A stretch of 64,000 bases of DNA from Lantana camara (taxonomy: Eukaryota > Streptophyta > Magnoliopsida > Lamiales > Verbenaceae). The notes beneath the pieces are model-generated. The model saw only the letters and a list, made by a program, of their open reading frames with translations. It was not told the origin of the DNA and ran no database searches. How positions within the stretch are numbered: the first letter of the stretch is position 1; each line of letters begins with the position of its first letter. The stretch is taken from contig CM074863.1 in NCBI GenBank assembly GCA_037501455.1, positions 11,032,001 to 11,096,000 of the forward strand, in the 5' to 3' direction. The translations under genes and the position numbers were made by a program. Below, piece by piece: positions 45,998 through 55,971 of this stretch.

Positions 45998-46948
45998 GAG
46001 GGACAATTACGCTAACAATTCCTAAGTCCTCTAGTACTATTAATAACACTAAGATGCCTTATACCTTAGTTTCAACGCAGAAACAGATCGCAATACTACA
46101 ATGCCGGCTCTGCCCGACAACACTAATGTTATTTTCAAGGAAAAAAAAAGGTTTTAGGGATGTATAGTGAAATGCGTTTAGTAATGAGTTCTAGTTTGAT
46201 GTCTTGGACGTACCTTTATTTATATTATTATAAATGAAAATAAAAGGTATATTCTGTAGAATTATACGTCTTTGTTGATCTCTGCATTGGATATGTTGAC
46301 GTTTGGTCAAGTCACCAAGAGAAGAAACAAGAAGTACCATTCATGAGTGTCGATATACTTAATACTATAAAGTGGTGTTTTTTATTTAATCAGTTGTATT
46401 AATATTGTCCTTATTACAACAATTCATTATTATCATCTTCGAGTACAAAGACTGAGTTTATATTTCTGGGTACAATATTTATAATCCAGGACTGATAGTG
46501 AGTGCATACATGGAGGAGAATGGAAAACTTATATACTGCAAACAAGTCTGTCATATGTTCAGAAAAATATATATATATGGACAAGTTATCTCCCATTTAA
46601 ATATACCTATACATCAAGTATCCACAATTTACAACCTCGCATCACCCCTCTTACTACACGGGAGGCATCAGGTTCATACCTATAATGCTCATACAGTTTC
46701 AAAGAGTATGATGTTGTGGTATCGAGATATGTCGGATATTGTACCAAGCAGACAGCTGGCATTGTCACGTGATAAACTTAGAAAAAGGAAATTCATATCG
46801 CCATATTCGTGTCGTGTCGTGTCGTGTCGTGTCGTGTCTGTATCAGTGTCGCGGATCATATGTTGGTACTCATTTCCACCAAATTCCGAGATCATAACTA
46901 ACGGACAAAAACGGAAGAAGAATAAAAATTACAACTTCGCTCCAATTT
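45998..46948. repeat. Array module between A7 and B1
   Basis: The upstream block of A7 (to about 46290) followed by the array spacer. A short (GTGTC)n tandem lies at about 46807-46838. No gene. In the B1 transcription sense this is its downstream region. Confidence 0.65.
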
Positions 46949-47605
46949 TCATTGAAGCACATCACTCTTCCCAAAACAGACCTTCCTCTGTTTCGTACTG
47001 ACGACCACATCCTTGGCAGCAATCATCTCCCTATAACAATTCAAGAAAGTAACACTCTCGTCCACCATGAAATACCCCACAAAAATTTGGTAAAACCTGT
47101 AAAACCGTTCTCCGAACGGGAAAAACCAGGTGAAGACGAAGAAGAAGCCCTGGAAAATGTGGACAACAATCATTGCCCGGAAAAGCAGCTCCACTGAGAG
47201 GGGATGAATCAGGTTGTTAATGGCGGGTTTTTTCTTGGGATGCATCTGCTTCAACCTCAGATACTCCTGATGCAAATGGGTGCTGAAATAGCCGCCGTGG
47301 AACACCGAGAGGTTGAGGAGAAACGCGGCGGAGAGGGCGAATTCCCAGCCGTTGTTGTCCTTGAGGGAAGTGACGAGGAATTGGCAGAGGAGAGAGATGC
47401 AGAGGTCGAGGGCGATGGGCATGGCGATTTTGACGCTGAAGAAGAGGCGGTAGGCGATTATGAAGACGACGGCGGCGAACCAGGAGACGGGGAAATCGAG
47501 GAAACGGGTCATAAAAAGAACGGAGCCGTTGGCGTTGGAGATTACGGCGAGGAGGAGCCAGAACTCCGTCAGCCACGGCTGATGGGAGCAGTTTAGCGGT
47601 GACAT
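46949..47605 (-). CDS. Family B membrane protein B1, intact
   Basis: A single-exon gene for 218 aa from ATG 47605 (MSPLNCSHQPWLTEFWLLLA). Hydrophobic segments at about residues 14-35, 38-56, 62-80, 87-105 and 135-165 suggest four or five membrane spans; the tail carries Lys/Arg and Cys residues. Conserved with B2: RLKQMHPKKKPAINNLIHPLS.ELLF.AMIV.HIF. Its opening (FWLLLA then a second span about 20 residues on) resembles family A (FWLLTW), so A and B may be distant relatives. I do not recognise the family. It has higher GC than the A genes. Upstream of the ATG lies ordinary AT-rich DNA. Confidence 0.72.
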   Translation of the reverse strand: MSPLNCSHQPWLTEFWLLLAVISNANGSVLFMTRFLDFPVSWFAAVVFIIAYRLFFSVKIAMPIALDLCISLLCQFLVTSLKDNNGWEFALSAAFLLNLSVFHGGYFSTHLHQEYLRLKQMHPKKKPAINNLIHPLSVELLFRAMIVVHIFQGFFFVFTWFFPFGERFYRFYQIFVGYFMVDESVTFLNCYREMIAAKDVVVSTKQRKVCFGKSDVLQ

Positions 47606-48399
47606 TTTTTGATGTCTTTGCCTTCTTTTCTGATTTGTTTTGCATGTTTTCTTGCATGGAAAACTGGAAAGTTTGGGGAAATTCTGAATGGGGTGTTCGG
47701 CCTGGAGTGAAAGTCGGTGGTTTCCTGATCCAGGCTGGGGATTTTAATTTTTAAGCTCGAACTGAAGAGTTAAAAAACTGACAACAAAACTCTTTTCTCT
47801 TTCGGAGTTATGGGTCTGGGTGGGTTGGATCCGATCCTTAATCTCATGGATTCAATTATGTTGATGGGTCGGATCTAGTGTAAAATACGATTTTGTCAAA
47901 TTTATATTCTATTTAATTTGATTTGAATTGAGTGACAAATAATACTTTCATTAACAAGTACGTTTCCAATTAGGTCCGGATGAGAACAATATAGGGGGCA
48001 AAATATCAATGTAATTCAGCAAACGAATTACACTGTTTAATTTTATATTTGATACACTTATTTTAAATTATGAATATTTAAGAAATTGGATATTCAATTA
48101 GTCAAAATTATTGCATTTTCAAATTCTAATGCTTCGAGTGGGAAATGTAAATTAAAATTTGGCATGCTTAACTAATTTAGATTCATAATCGATTATACTT
48201 TTATTCATAATCAATTATTAATTATCATCAAGACAATAAAATTATATATAAAATAATTTTAATCATATTTTCTTGATATGAATTCCCGAACTTCGTTCAT
48301 TTATCTAAATTCTTGCAATTATAAGATTAGTTAAATTACTAATTTGTAATTAAACTATCGTGATAAATCAATGGGAATAATGTTTTAATAATTCCATTT
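47606..48399. other. Upstream of B1; no gene seen
   Basis: The first 150 bp are GC-richer and may hold the B1 promoter; no clear TATA box stood out. The remainder is AT-rich unique DNA with no recognisable element. Confidence 0.5.
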
Positions 48400-48407
48400 T
48401 ATTATTT

Positions 48408-49101
48408 TAGGGTGTCAATGGATCGGATTTTAATCCCAATCCGATCTGAAATTTGACGTATTCGTTTGATAAAAAAGTTCGATGGATTATATCCGATTAG
48501 AAATATCCATTATTCGAAATAAATGGAGCGAATATAAAATTAAGGAATCCGATCCGTTAAAGATCTGAATCCGAAGTTTTATAATATTTTATAAATTAAT
48601 TATTTTATTATTAACCTATACTAATACTAATAAAAACAATTAAATTGAAATTATATATATATTGCTAATTAATTTACATATATAACATATAAATATGTGT
48701 TTAATAATCGATATAACATTAATTAACAGCATATCCCGGTCAGCCTCCCTACCCCCCAAACCTGAAAGTCTGTCGCAAGTCTACCCCGGTCAGCATAATC
48801 GATATAACATTAATTAACAGAGGCGCGAGGATGGCGGTTGAAACTGCGGTGGAGGTGGCTCTAAGGGTGGCCATGGCATCTTCCTTCGTCGGAGAACATG
48901 CTCAAAATTTTCTTCATCTTTTTCTTATCGATCGGGTCGGATATTTCGTTCGGATTATCCGATCAGATACTTCTCGAATTTGGTCTGAACAAGTCCGAAT
49001 TCTATAAGATTCGGTTGTTAAATTTCACTATCGGATTCGGATCCGGTTCCGGAATGCTCATATTCGATCCGAATCCGACCCGTGGGGCGTGGACAGCCCT
49101 A
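48408..49101. mobile_element. hAT-type non-autonomous element with perfect 8-bp TSD
   Basis: The ends TAGGGTGTCAATGG and CGTGGACAGCCCTA are imperfect inverted repeats, followed inward by GATCGGA/TCCGATC-rich text on both sides. The duplicate TATTATTT is at 48400-48407 and 49102-49109. An 8-bp TSD and TAGGG.TGTC ends are typical of hAT MITEs. Inside, about 91 bp is bracketed by two copies of CGATATAACATTAATTAACA (48709 and 48800). No transposase. It lies about 100 bp upstream of the likely first COQ4 exon. Confidence 0.9.
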
Positions 49102-49208
49102 TATTATTTAATAATTATTTTGCGACCCGAAACCGAATGTCGGGGCCGAGTTTTCGCCCAACTAATAGAAATTCAAGTTACTCCAAGTCTCAAGAAAAAG
49201 GTGAAAAC

Positions 49209-49386
49209 AGCAGATCATTACTTAATTTGCTCTTCAGTCCGTTCCACACCACCGCCAAGCCCAACCGCCGCCGCAACAACAAAGATCCGCCGTCGATCGC
49301 TTCTCAAACCCTCTGCGGCGCAACCAATAGCGTTTTTTCCCTTATCGGCGGCTCCCTTTCTGCGCGCCTCTTTGCTCGGTCGATTG
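49209..49386 (+). other. Probable first (leader) exon of COQ4
   Basis: A CT- and CCGCC-rich stretch typical of a plant 5' leader ends at a good donor (GATTG|GTGAGT, 49386/49387); a matching acceptor (TTACAG, 49741-49746) precedes the next exon. Joined, the frame continues without stop from this exon into the main ATG, so it could instead encode an N-terminal extension containing SLIGGSLSARLFARSI, which would suit a mitochondrial presequence. Start of transcription not determined. Confidence 0.5.
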
Positions 49387-49764
49387 GTGAGTCAAGGGTT
49401 AACAATTTTGTGGTGCTGAAAATATTCAATCTGAATCTGCGTTACTTATACTAAACGCTTGGGATTGTGTATTTAATCTTAAGACATGTTTGTTTGATAT
49501 CTTTTAGGATTTTTATGAAATCCCTATTTTCGCTTAACAGCATTACTGGAAAGGGACAATAAATGGAGGAAACAGGGAGCTTAAGATGGAGTCCTCAAAT
49601 CATATTTCGTTTATGTGCATTGTGTATTTCTTTCCAAATAGTTAAGTTTGAAATCGTTTAGTATATTGGTTAAACCGCAGATAAGTATGACTTAGTTTTA
49701 CATCTTTATTTTCTTTTGAGCTTAATAATTTATTCTTGATGTTACAGTAAATAGGTTGTGTGAA

Positions 49765-51098
49765 ATGATAGAGCGTGCTCGAGTTAGATTGAATGGATGG
49801 CAGCAGGCTGCTGTTGCTGTTGGATCAGCTTTTGGGGCGTTGTTGGATCCCCGGAGAGCTGATTTGATAGCTGCACTTGGGGAGACAACAGGAACGCCTG
49901 CATTTCAGAGGGTTCTTGAGAGGATGAAGAGAAGCCCAGAAGGCAGGGTGAGTGTTTTATTAATAAAAGAATGGAAGTTTTTATTTAGTTCGTTAATAAA
50001 TAACAACGTATTAACAATTGGAATTTTTCACCGGCATCTTTAAGTCACTATGTGATGTCTAATAGTATGTTATGGGCTATGTAAGTCACAATTTGCAGCC
50101 AAAAGGAGATATCTGTATAATTTGAACCAGCATGTTGTTTTACTAAACTGGGAGTCTCCGTCTTTTCCTGCCTTTAGTAAAACACTTATGTTAGCTTAAA
50201 ATTGTAGATAATTTCAGGATCGAAGCCCAGTGATGGTTTCCCCACTCTTAGTTTCAAACATTTGTTTGGTCTAAAATCTAAATTGCAATCTAGTAAAGAA
50301 CTGAACCTTAGTTTGCTAAATGTGTTTGTATTTCTCTAAACTTTCTTGATACAGTTGATTGCGAGGTTCTCCTTGGTGTCTCTGTTTGTGGCACTATTTG
50401 GCTATTGACAGTGAACAGAATGTAAATCTTGTTTAAATGCCAACTTCTTGGAAGTTCAGTTTTATGAATCAGACAGCACTTATTACTGAAACATCTATGT
50501 GAGGATACTGTGTAATATGATGATTTATTTGGTTGTTGCCGTCTGCTTCATCCTTCATTATGAAAAAGTTAAGGCTTTTTCTCCCTTACAGGCTGTTCTA
50601 TTAGAACGTCCTCGTGTCATCTCTGCTAATGTGGGGCATGCATGGGACATGGCACCCAACACATTTGGTGCTGCATATGCAAAATTTATGGGATCCAGGA
50701 ATTTCTCCCCCGATGACAGGCCACCTGTCAGGTTCATGGAAACAGACGAACTAGCCTATGTTGCTACACGAGCACGAGAAGTGCATGACTTCTGGCACAC
50801 CCTGTTTGGGCTGCCTACAAATTTGATAGGTGAATCAGCACTAAAGGTTATAGAATTTGAGCAAATGCTGCTCCCAATGTGTGCACTATCTGTTGTAGGA
50901 GGAACTGCTAGATTCAGTGACAAGCAGAGAAAGCTATTCTACCAGCACTACTTTCCTTGGGCTCTTCGGGCCGGTGTGAGGTGCACTGATCTGATGTGTG
51001 TGTACTATGAGCGCCATTTTGATGAGGATTTGGAAGATGTACGCAGAAGATGGGGAATCATTCCTGCTCCTGCACCTCAACCAAATGCAACAACCTAA
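49765..51098 (+). CDS. COQ4: COQ4 homologue, ubiquinone biosynthesis
   Basis: COQ4 is needed for coenzyme Q biosynthesis in the mitochondrial inner membrane, organising the biosynthetic complex. Coding exons 49765-49947 and 50592-51098 join in frame ([12 protein letters not shown]) to 229 aa, about the usual length of plant COQ4. Seen: [45 protein letters not shown], the metal-site motif HDFWH...GE (HDxxH-X11-E, near 50785) and [18 protein letters not shown]. The start is chosen because the family begins close to this Met; a longer form through the upstream exon is possible. All family landmarks are intact, so the gene is probably functional. Confidence 0.93.
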
Positions 51099-51580
51099 AG
51101 AATTAGTTGTTAATCGTTCGGTTAGGTTAAATAAGAAACAGGAACTTGTCCTGTGAAAATATCAGTACATATATGTTGTGAAGGCAAATTCTAGCTTGTA
51201 GTCAGATTCATCTTGAACAATACAATTCCCATTTTGTGGTAATTCTGCTTACCGATGATAAATTTTGGCGAACTGTAATAAGGTTATGCATCTGTTGTGA
51301 ACTGGAATTTTACAGTTTACACTACAGAGATTTTAGTGCTGGGCATGTGTCGTAATACTCCTAAACTTCCATGCCTGAACTCCAGCCGGCAGCGATATAT
51401 AACAGGAAAATCCAAAATTAATAGAAAATCTGCCTCGTTCCGTTGCGACACCGACACATTCAACTATAAAGAACTGACAAAAGCATAACATACAATGAAG
51501 ACTTGCAACAACTGATTCTTGCACAGTACCGAGCATTTTACAGCTTATGCACCTCCAATTATTATCACAACAGATATGGC
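51099..51580. other. COQ4 3' untranslated region and spacer
   Basis: AT-rich downstream sequence of COQ4 up to about 51300, then spacer. No other gene is supported before the exon on the opposite strand at 51581. Confidence 0.55.
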
Positions 51581-51661
51581 TCAACTGCTGGCACCACAAA
51601 AAAGGTAAGTCAAAGACGAACCTCCTCCAGGGGCAGCACGGACTTTAGTTGAGGGCCGATC
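51581..51661 (-). pseudogene. Orphan last exon of a SPIRAL1-like gene
   Basis: The minus strand reads an acceptor (TTTGTCCCAG) and then DRPSTKVRAAPGGGSSLTYLF followed by CGASS and a TGA stop. SPIRAL1 and SPIRAL1-like microtubule-associated proteins end with RPSTKV.AAPGGGSSL.YLFGG. Here HAAP is RAAP and GYLF/DYLF is TYLF. I could not find the matching first exon (MGRG....GGGQSSL) or the middle exon in the next kilobases upstream on the minus strand, so this is either a relic or a gene with a distant 5' exon. Confidence 0.7.
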
Positions 51662-52632
51662 CTGGGACAAACCAAACAAAATGATTGAAACAATGTCAAA
51701 ACATAGGATGCAGGAATCAAGCATAAACAAGTTACACTCCTTTTTGGGCTCTTAGATTGGATCACCTAAAGATATACTATGATCAGACTTCATAAGCACT
51801 AAGACTTTTATAGATCGTTTGAAAAATGAGTGAAACAGGCTCAAAATAGGACAAACGAGCCCAAACTAAGTCGAAAAGGTCGAAAAAGGGGTAAAATAGT
51901 CGAGTGAAAGCTGTTTCTAAGTTCCAACCGTGATGAAATTGCAAGCACTTGGACCGTCTTCTCTGACATAGTTGTTGGTTGTTGGTTGTGCTGCTATAAA
52001 TGCCGGTAGGAACCTGCTTGCTTATGTCTACTGATGCTTGCTTATGTTTCTAAGTTAACCACTACTAATTAACTTCATGGCCCATCTCTCCTATTCCTAA
52101 CCAAATTACCAATAACAACCCAATCAGTACCAACTTCTTTAAGGATGTTCTAAAAAGGTTATAAAGTCATTGTCTTAATAAACAAGAATTCTGTAAGAAT
52201 TCACCAATATCCCTATCACTCAATGTAAAGCTTCATTTAAGCCATCAGCCACGGAAGTAGTAATTGAGATTTCCAGTCATTTACTGACTATTCCAAGTCA
52301 GGTCCTCCATCTCAAGCTGGATTGAAGCTAGCATGTCGAGGTAGAGGTTTTCCATCGGGTCATGGGTGTCGGAAAGCGCTATCAACGTGCATTAAACTTA
52401 ATAATTAGTAGTCAACAGTGTCCAAGTAGTTAAAGGTTCTTTCACCAAAACTTCCTCTAATCACTTTGGATGTGCTAAAAAGAAACTTAATAATTAGTAA
52501 TAAATGAAATAAACATCACATTAAATAGCTATTTAATTTGGAAATTCTCCAACATTAGTAAAATACATTTAATAAATGTGACATTATTTCATCTATAAGA
52601 TGAAAATGTGTTCCAAGAATTCATGAAGTCGT
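51662..52632. other. Spacer without recognised gene
   Basis: Moderately AT-rich unique sequence. TGTTGGTTGTTGGTTGTG microrepeat near 51971. Minus-strand reading found no SPIRAL1 first exon. Confidence 0.5.
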
Positions 52633-52642
52633 CATTAATAAG

Positions 52643-54127
52643 GAGCTATATGCACCAAAAACCCTGTGGTTTTCAAAAGTGGCGGAAAAAACCCTATGTT
52701 TTGGAAAATCATACGTAAAACCTTATGATTTTAAACTTCGGCTCACCGCCCCCTGACAGGATTCTAGCACGTTTTGAGGGTGAAATACCTTAATTACCCC
52801 TTCAAATACAACAACATTTTATACATTTTTTCTTACTATTTATTTTTTATTTTAATCATTTTTATTTTTCAATTTAATAAAAGAATGAAAATATAATTTT
52901 TTTTTTAACATTTTATACATTTTTTCTTACTATTTATTTTTTTTTTTCAATTTAATAAAAGAATGAAAATATAAATTTAAAAAAAAAATTTATTTACGTG
53001 TTCAAATTTTATGAAAATATGATTTTTTAGAAATAAATTCTTTAAAATATATCCACACAATTATATGAATTTTATTTCAAGATTATAAAATAAAAAAATA
53101 AAATATTTATACATAATTAATAATCATCTACTTCCCCACCATAATTAATCATCCCTTCAACCCTTCCCAACCCCAAAACAGCAGCAACCGAGGCAGCACC
53201 ACCACCACGCCGCCGGCCTTCTTTCTCAAGACCGCCGCTGCACAACACCCCATTACTCCCCAGTTCTGTTGCCACCCCTCCAACGTCGTTGCTACAGCCG
53301 ACCACCACCTTTGACACCGTTGTTACCGCCGAGTGCCAACCACCACCACCACCACCACCTCTCTCCCCAGATCCACTGCAATCCCTCAAGATCCGCCTCT
53401 CCACCACCACCGGAAACCCGATCTGCAGACTCACAACTACCAAAACAACCATCGCACCTCTCCGGGCCCAAAATCCATCACACTCCCTCCAGATCCACAC
53501 CCAACACCACCGGAAACCAAATCTATGCCCTACCACTACCAAACGACCAGATCAATGTGCACCCCAACAAATCTCCAAGTTATGAGAGACAAATTTGCTC
53601 AACCTTTTCCGTCCTGGCGGCGCTGCTGGATGAGACGGAGCTGGTAGGCTTGTGCATGTATGTTTTATGAGTTTTATTATATGTTTGTGTTATTGTGTGT
53701 GTGTGGAGGTGGCGGGATTGATGGTGGGTGTCGGTGCCGGTGGTGGTTGAATTAGAAGGAGAGAAGAAGATGAATGGTGGTGGTGCAAATACAGCGACAG
53801 AAATGGTGCAATTGTTTGGTGATTTTTGGTTGTTGAAGGTTTTTATGGCATATTACTTAAAGCAGAGGGTTTTCTGGGTCTTAAAATCATTATTTGAGGA
53901 TCGTTTACTTTAGTTGCTGTAGAAGGGCAAAAATGACATTTTACCTCGAATTATGCATGAAAAACCGAAGTCTAGTCTCAAAATAGGCGCGTGCAGTACA
54001 TGCGAGGGGTTCGAGGTTCTACTAGTATAATTTTTTAAACCTTAGGGTTTTTTACATTATATTTTATACTACGGGGTTTTTCTTGAACATTTCTCAAACC
54101 ACAAGGGAACTGGCTGCAAAATACCCC
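52643..54127. mobile_element. Mutator-like non-autonomous element of about 1.5 kb
   Basis: Flanked by identical ATTAATAAG at 52634-52642 and 54128-54136. The ends (GAGCTATATGCACC; complement of the right end GGGGTATTTTGCAGCC) and the inner repeats (ACCCTGTGGTTTTCAAAAGT on the left; complement of a similar text on the right) form degenerate inverted arms. The interior 53150-53910 is a GC-rich CACCACC/GCCGCC segment read as Pro- or Gly-rich frames on both strands; I see no domain in them. The interior style resembles that of 34080-34760. It may hold captured host sequence, as in Pack-MULEs, but I could not identify a donor gene. Confidence 0.82.
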
Positions 54128-54136
54128 ATTAATAAG

Positions 54137-55432
54137 TGATAACTAATAAATACCTCCCGTGGCTTTTGATATATTTCTTGATTCATTGCTTTTTAATTTA
54201 AAAAGTTCTTAAAACTTTATTGTTATTATTTTTTTGGGTGCAATTCTAAAACTTGATAATAACTAATAAATCTACTAAAACTTGATAATAACTAATAAAC
54301 TCTACTGAATTGTTCATGCTACGCTACACTACACACACCAACTTAGTAATGATTTTTGTTGACAACGACAGCTCTTTATGATTATTCCTACGCAACTCAT
54401 AAAAACATACCTAAATTTATTTGATTTTCATAAAAATATATAATGATTTCTTGTTTTCACTAGTAAACTGTCCAACATCACGAGCTGTATGTGATGCTTT
54501 CTTACTAGGTTTCTAAACGTACTTATCATTTGTTTTCACTTTGTTCGACTCCCATGTAATTCTACCCATAAAATTTATCTATTATTAAGTAAATGTTAAA
54601 AGTTGGTCGGATTAATTATTTATAAATCAATAAAATAAAATTTAATTTACCCCTATTTATAAATGTCCTCATCTAGATTCTAGATAGAAGAAAAAAAATT
54701 GCTTTCTCTTGTAATTTTCGATCTCATATTCCATATGCATTATATCTTTTGTAATTATATAAACAAAAAATAAAAAATAAAACTCCCCGTTGAAAACATA
54801 ACGAGCATGGTGCAAGGATCAAATGTTCTTCTTCTTTTTATTTCTTTTCAATTAAAAATGGGTTGAAAAAATAAATAAACAATCTAAAAACTGGATGGGT
54901 TAGAATTTCCCAAAAATAACAAGATTATGTATTTATGACTTTATGTAATCAATACCAAGAAGTCAACCATCTCGAGGGGCAAATCCCAAGTAAATCGGGC
55001 AACCCAGTTAAAGAAGAACACTTTTTTAATCCGCAACTGTCAAAATATTTGAACGTAGCAGCACAGTAGCAGTGGTATTATTTTCGAATTATTATTATAA
55101 GTTTCAGTTTCCATGTCTACCTCTTCCGGGTTTCGCTACGACTATGGAGTAAACTTCAAGGTACACCCAACTATACATACATACATAGCTTCAAAATATG
55201 ATATAAAAATTGATGCTTGGCTGTAATCTTGCTTGATTTTCAAGATTCTTCTTCCGCTCTCTCTCTCCAGTTGGTAACGTTTGGTATAACATAATGATAA
55301 TGTGATCCAGCATGCTTTTTTTTTCTGGATCAATCACATTCAATTTTTCCCCTTAAATTACTTAATTATTTGTTTTTTTTTTTTAATTTAAATCTTGGGT
55401 TTTTGAGCTGTGGTTGTGTGGGTGTTGTGCAG
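54137..55432. other. Upstream region of the UDP-xylose synthase gene
   Basis: AT-rich, with no gene seen. Short direct repeats of AAAACTTGATAATAACTAATAAA near 54248-54300. The stretch from about 55000 contains likely promoter DNA, with CTCTCTCTC near 55257. Confidence 0.5.
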
Positions 55433-55440
55433 TATATAAA
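55433..55440 (+). promoter_or_regulatory. TATA box of the UDP-xylose synthase gene
   Basis: TATATAAA is followed about 30 bp later by a plausible leader. The leader appears to be split by an intron ending at TGAATGCAG (55948), just before the coding exon. Confidence 0.6.
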
Positions 55441-55971
55441 GGTCGAGTCTTCACAATTGTTGCCACTGGAGTTGTAGCAGTGTTCTAGTTTAAGTGGTTA
55501 AACACATATTTGTGAGGTTGTCATCCATTGATTTTCCTCAGCTTTTGCCTCTTTTAGTTCTCTTGTAGTGATGTGCAACTGTTTGCTTGTTTTACTGAAT
55601 GATTTGAGTTTGATTTGCCATTAATTTGCTGTAAATATTGTTTTCTCTAGTAACTGGTAGAGATTTGATTTCTTGGAGTAGTAAGATCTGCCCTTGGTAT
55701 ATAGATCTGCATTAAACACACAGTAATTCTTGTTACTTTTGCATCTCATATTCTTCAGACTTTTCATATTGTGAAGGCATATAAAGAAAAATAAGACAAG
55801 AACGGTTTCCCCTTTTCACATTGCCCTTTTCTTTTTCCTCCTAACATCAAGAGACACAATGCAGCTAACCATTGATCATTATCCGAATCTGGACCTTGTT
55901 TACATCTGATGGTTATTTATGTATTACTGGTTTTGGTTTTGAATGCAGAAGCAAAAGAAAGGGTCTTACAA

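Noticed and set aside
46498..47001. Plus-strand 167-codon frame in the array spacer
   Set aside because: Not conserved as protein among array copies; indels between copies break the frame and it includes a GTGTC microsatellite.
47204..47657. Glu-rich plus-strand frame and Arg-rich minus-strand frame over B1
   Set aside because: Shadows of B1 in other frames; B2 conservation follows the B1 frame only.
53117..53670. Gly-rich and Pro-rich open frames as genes
   Set aside because: Low-complexity frames open on both strands inside a Mutator-like element; no domain, no splice structure.
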